Source: Bacteriovorax sp. BAL6_X
Lineage (GTDB): Bacteria; Bdellovibrionota; Bacteriovoracia; Bacteriovoracales; Bacteriovoracaceae
Direction: 5' to 3'
Length of the DNA: 64,000 bases
Assembly (NCBI RefSeq): GCF_000443995.1
Contig: NZ_AUMC01000010.1
Span: forward strand, 868,001-932,000
Part shown: piece after piece, positions 62,655-64,000 of the stretch
How the letters are laid out: each line of letters starts with the position of its first letter
How positions within the stretch are numbered: position 1 is the stretch's first letter
Translations under genes and position numbers: made by a program
The notes under the pieces: model-generated
The model's database searches: none
What the model was told of the DNA's origin: nothing
What the model saw: the letters and a program-made list of their open reading frames with translations, nothing else

Positions 62655-63401
62655 GACAACTTTCAATTTCTTTGCAATTGCTATTTCTTTTTCATTTAAA
62701 CTTAGTTGATAGGCGAGTATTTGTACCCCGACTTCTTTGGCCTTAATTAGCAATTTCTTGTATTCCATATCAACTTCACTAACATTAAAGCTTTTAACAT
62801 CTTCACGTGAAATAATATAGAGCATTGTTGCCTCATGACCTTGTTCTTTTAATGCCATAAGTTCTTCAAGATGCTTTTGTCCACGAGTTGAAACTGCATC
62901 TGGAAATTGAGCTTGTTCACCAACTTTTAATGTAACATTCTTTACTTCAACAAAATTATACTTAAAACTTGCGTCTTCAAGCTGTAGATCTTTCTTATCA
63001 ACCTCTTTATTGCTTAAGAGAAAGTCAATTCTACTTTTTCCTATTTTAACTTCACTCTTAAAGTATTTATAACCTTTAAGCTCTTTAAATTTTCCTAATT
63101 CAAGGCCCTCTTGAACAATTTTATTTGTCAGTCCAGTATTAACCATAATCCAAGTTTCATTATTAGATATCATTTGGGCAGAAAATTTTAGTTTTCTTTT
63201 TGGATCATCGGAATGAGTCATAAGAACTTTCCAGTCTGGCTCCCAACATGTCTTCATACTTCCAGTGTTAGCGAGATGGGCCGTTAAGACATCCGTAGTC
63301 TTGAACTCTTTAAAGTTTTTATCCAATTTAAAGTCTAATAAAAATCGTTTATAGCGTTCAATAATTGTTCCTAAAACCAATTCTTTCTCTTTAAATTGCA
63401 T
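62649..63401 (-). CDS. sfsA: SfsA-family nuclease-like protein
   Basis: A 250-residue cytoplasmic protein of the SfsA family (restriction-endonuclease-like fold; effect on sugar fermentation in E. coli). Visible: AHLANTGSMKTCWEPD (the N-terminal OB-like CPNPGxM pattern), SRIDFLLSN with the catalytic Asp, NFVEVKNVTL (the ExK of PD-ExK nucleases) and FPDAVSTRGQKHLEEL. I start at 63401, 5 bases after AAGGAAAA; an ATG 30 bases upstream is less likely. Confidence 0.9.
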   Translation of the reverse strand: MQFKEKELVLGTIIERYKRFLLDFKLDKNFKEFKTTDVLTAHLANTGSMKTCWEPDWKVLMTHSDDPKRKLKFSAQMISNNETWIMVNTGLTNKIVQEGLELGKFKELKGYKYFKSEVKIGKSRIDFLLSNKEVDKKDLQLEDASFKYNFVEVKNVTLKVGEQAQFPDAVSTRGQKHLEELMALKEQGHEATMLYIISREDVKSFNVSEVDMEYKKLLIKAKEVGVQILAYQLSLNEKEIAIAKKLKVVL

Positions 63402-63482
63402 ATTTTTCCTTGTGTGTATGTTGCTAAGCATCTGTAATTATATGTTACAATTAGCAATACAATATCATTTTAAGAGGACTTT

Positions 63483-64000
63483 GTGAAAACCGCTTTAGTT
63501 ATTTGTGACAATGAAGTTTTAAATGCAATCTATAGTGTAAATCTCAAGACATATACTGAGTTGAATTTAATTTTTACGTCTTCATTAGATGAGGCCCTCA
63601 AGCACATCGAAAACACAGAGGTTTCAATTGATTTGCTCGTAACAATGGCATCCATTGGAGATGAGGATACCGCTCTTTTGGCCTTTCATAATCTAATCGA
63701 AAATGATCGTGATATCCCTTCAATTGTTATTGGAGAAGGGGATCTTATTCCAGATGAGAATTATGTCGTAAAAAATCAATTTGATATTCCAGGAATTTTA
63801 CAAAATATTTTTGAATGCTTGAAAATTACACCAAAAGAAGTTTTGGCCGTTGTAACTGAAGAGTTATATGAAATGCCAATTCGTCTTTTCTTTCCATTTA
63901 ATAAAGCCTTTTGTGACACATACTATATGCTGGAAAATGATGGTATTAAAACTCCAACTAAGATCTATGACACAGACAGTGATGTTTGGCCCAAGGTAAG
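63483..64000 (+). CDS. Receiver-like regulatory protein, 3' end cut by window edge
   Basis: The frame is open from GTG 63483 (after AGAGGACTT) to the right edge, at least 172 residues. Residues about 1-125 resemble a degenerate receiver domain: CDNE replaces the acidic pocket, SLDEALKHIE is a plausible helix, and no phosphoacceptor Asp or conserved Lys is in the expected place (KNQF at the KP position). A second domain begins at about residue 130 (LYEMPIRLFFPF, TPTKIYDTD) and runs out of the window. It probably takes part in signal transduction; the output domain cannot be judged. Confidence 0.65.
   Translation, partial: MKTALVICDNEVLNAIYSVNLKTYTELNLIFTSSLDEALKHIENTEVSIDLLVTMASIGDEDTALLAFHNLIENDRDIPSIVIGEGDLIPDENYVVKNQFDIPGILQNIFECLKITPKEVLAVVTEELYEMPIRLFFPFNKAFCDTYYMLENDGIKTPTKIYDTDSDVWPKV

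Overview
The window is AT-rich, densely coding bacterial chromosome with no rRNA, tRNA, phage, insertion sequence or CRISPR array that I can see. Several things point to the Bdellovibrionota, most likely a Bacteriovorax/Halobacteriovorax-like predatory bacterium: a small bacterial histone, a TIGR02147/DUF4423-type protein, a short flagellin, many exported proteins and lipoproteins of unknown family, and the mix of housekeeping genes. This assignment is inferred from gene content, not from a marker-gene search.

Layout. 0-8 kb: coiled-coil protein, dtd, small membrane proteins, a histone-fold gene next to a NadD-like gene, rpsD with a structured leader, a class IV aminotransferase with a rhodanese-like lipoprotein, and a response regulator. 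8.1-20.7 kb: a biosynthetic cluster. 20.7-35.9 kb: App1-like phosphatase, cysteine desulfurase plus thiI, a C-terminal processing protease, PilT-like ATPase, adenosine-deaminase-like protein, J-domain protein, dipeptide-epimerase-like enzyme, MltD-like transglycosylase, glycosyltransferase and an ExbB/ExbD pair. 36-45 kb: HPF-like protein, flagellin behind a sigma-28 promoter, DsbD, a Tol-Pal-type lipoprotein with a FecR-domain protein, and guaB-guaA. 45-54 kb: mostly lineage-specific exported proteins. 54-64 kb: YqaA-like protein, dnaE, a FlgT-like lipoprotein pair, pyrD, sfsA and a gene cut by the window edge.

The most interesting part is 8.1-20.7 kb. Nine genes are packed together: an AurF-type diiron oxygenase, an acyl carrier protein, a fatty-acyl-AMP ligase, a fusion of an HMG-CoA-reductase-like domain with an APH/choline-kinase-like domain, a GNAT acetyltransferase, a UbiA-type prenyltransferase homologue, a BtaA-like (DUF3419) SAM-dependent transferase, a rifampin-phosphotransferase-like ATP dikinase and an OleC-like adenylating enzyme. 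No mevalonate-pathway gene, polyketide synthase or NRPS module accompanies them. I infer an unusual lipid or acyl-derived metabolite in which an ACP-bound acyl group is activated, oxidised, possibly reduced to an alcohol and phosphorylated, and joined to a polar or prenyl group. I do not recognise a described cluster with this composition.

Regulation visible in the sequence includes several promoters whose -10 box lies 6-8 bases before an ATG with no Shine-Dalgarno (probable leaderless mRNAs), a sigma-28 promoter that uses the arm of the preceding terminator, a good sigma-54 promoter, a structured rpsD leader, a perfect 17-bp inverted repeat before guaB, and a 300-base hairpin-rich gap after guaA.
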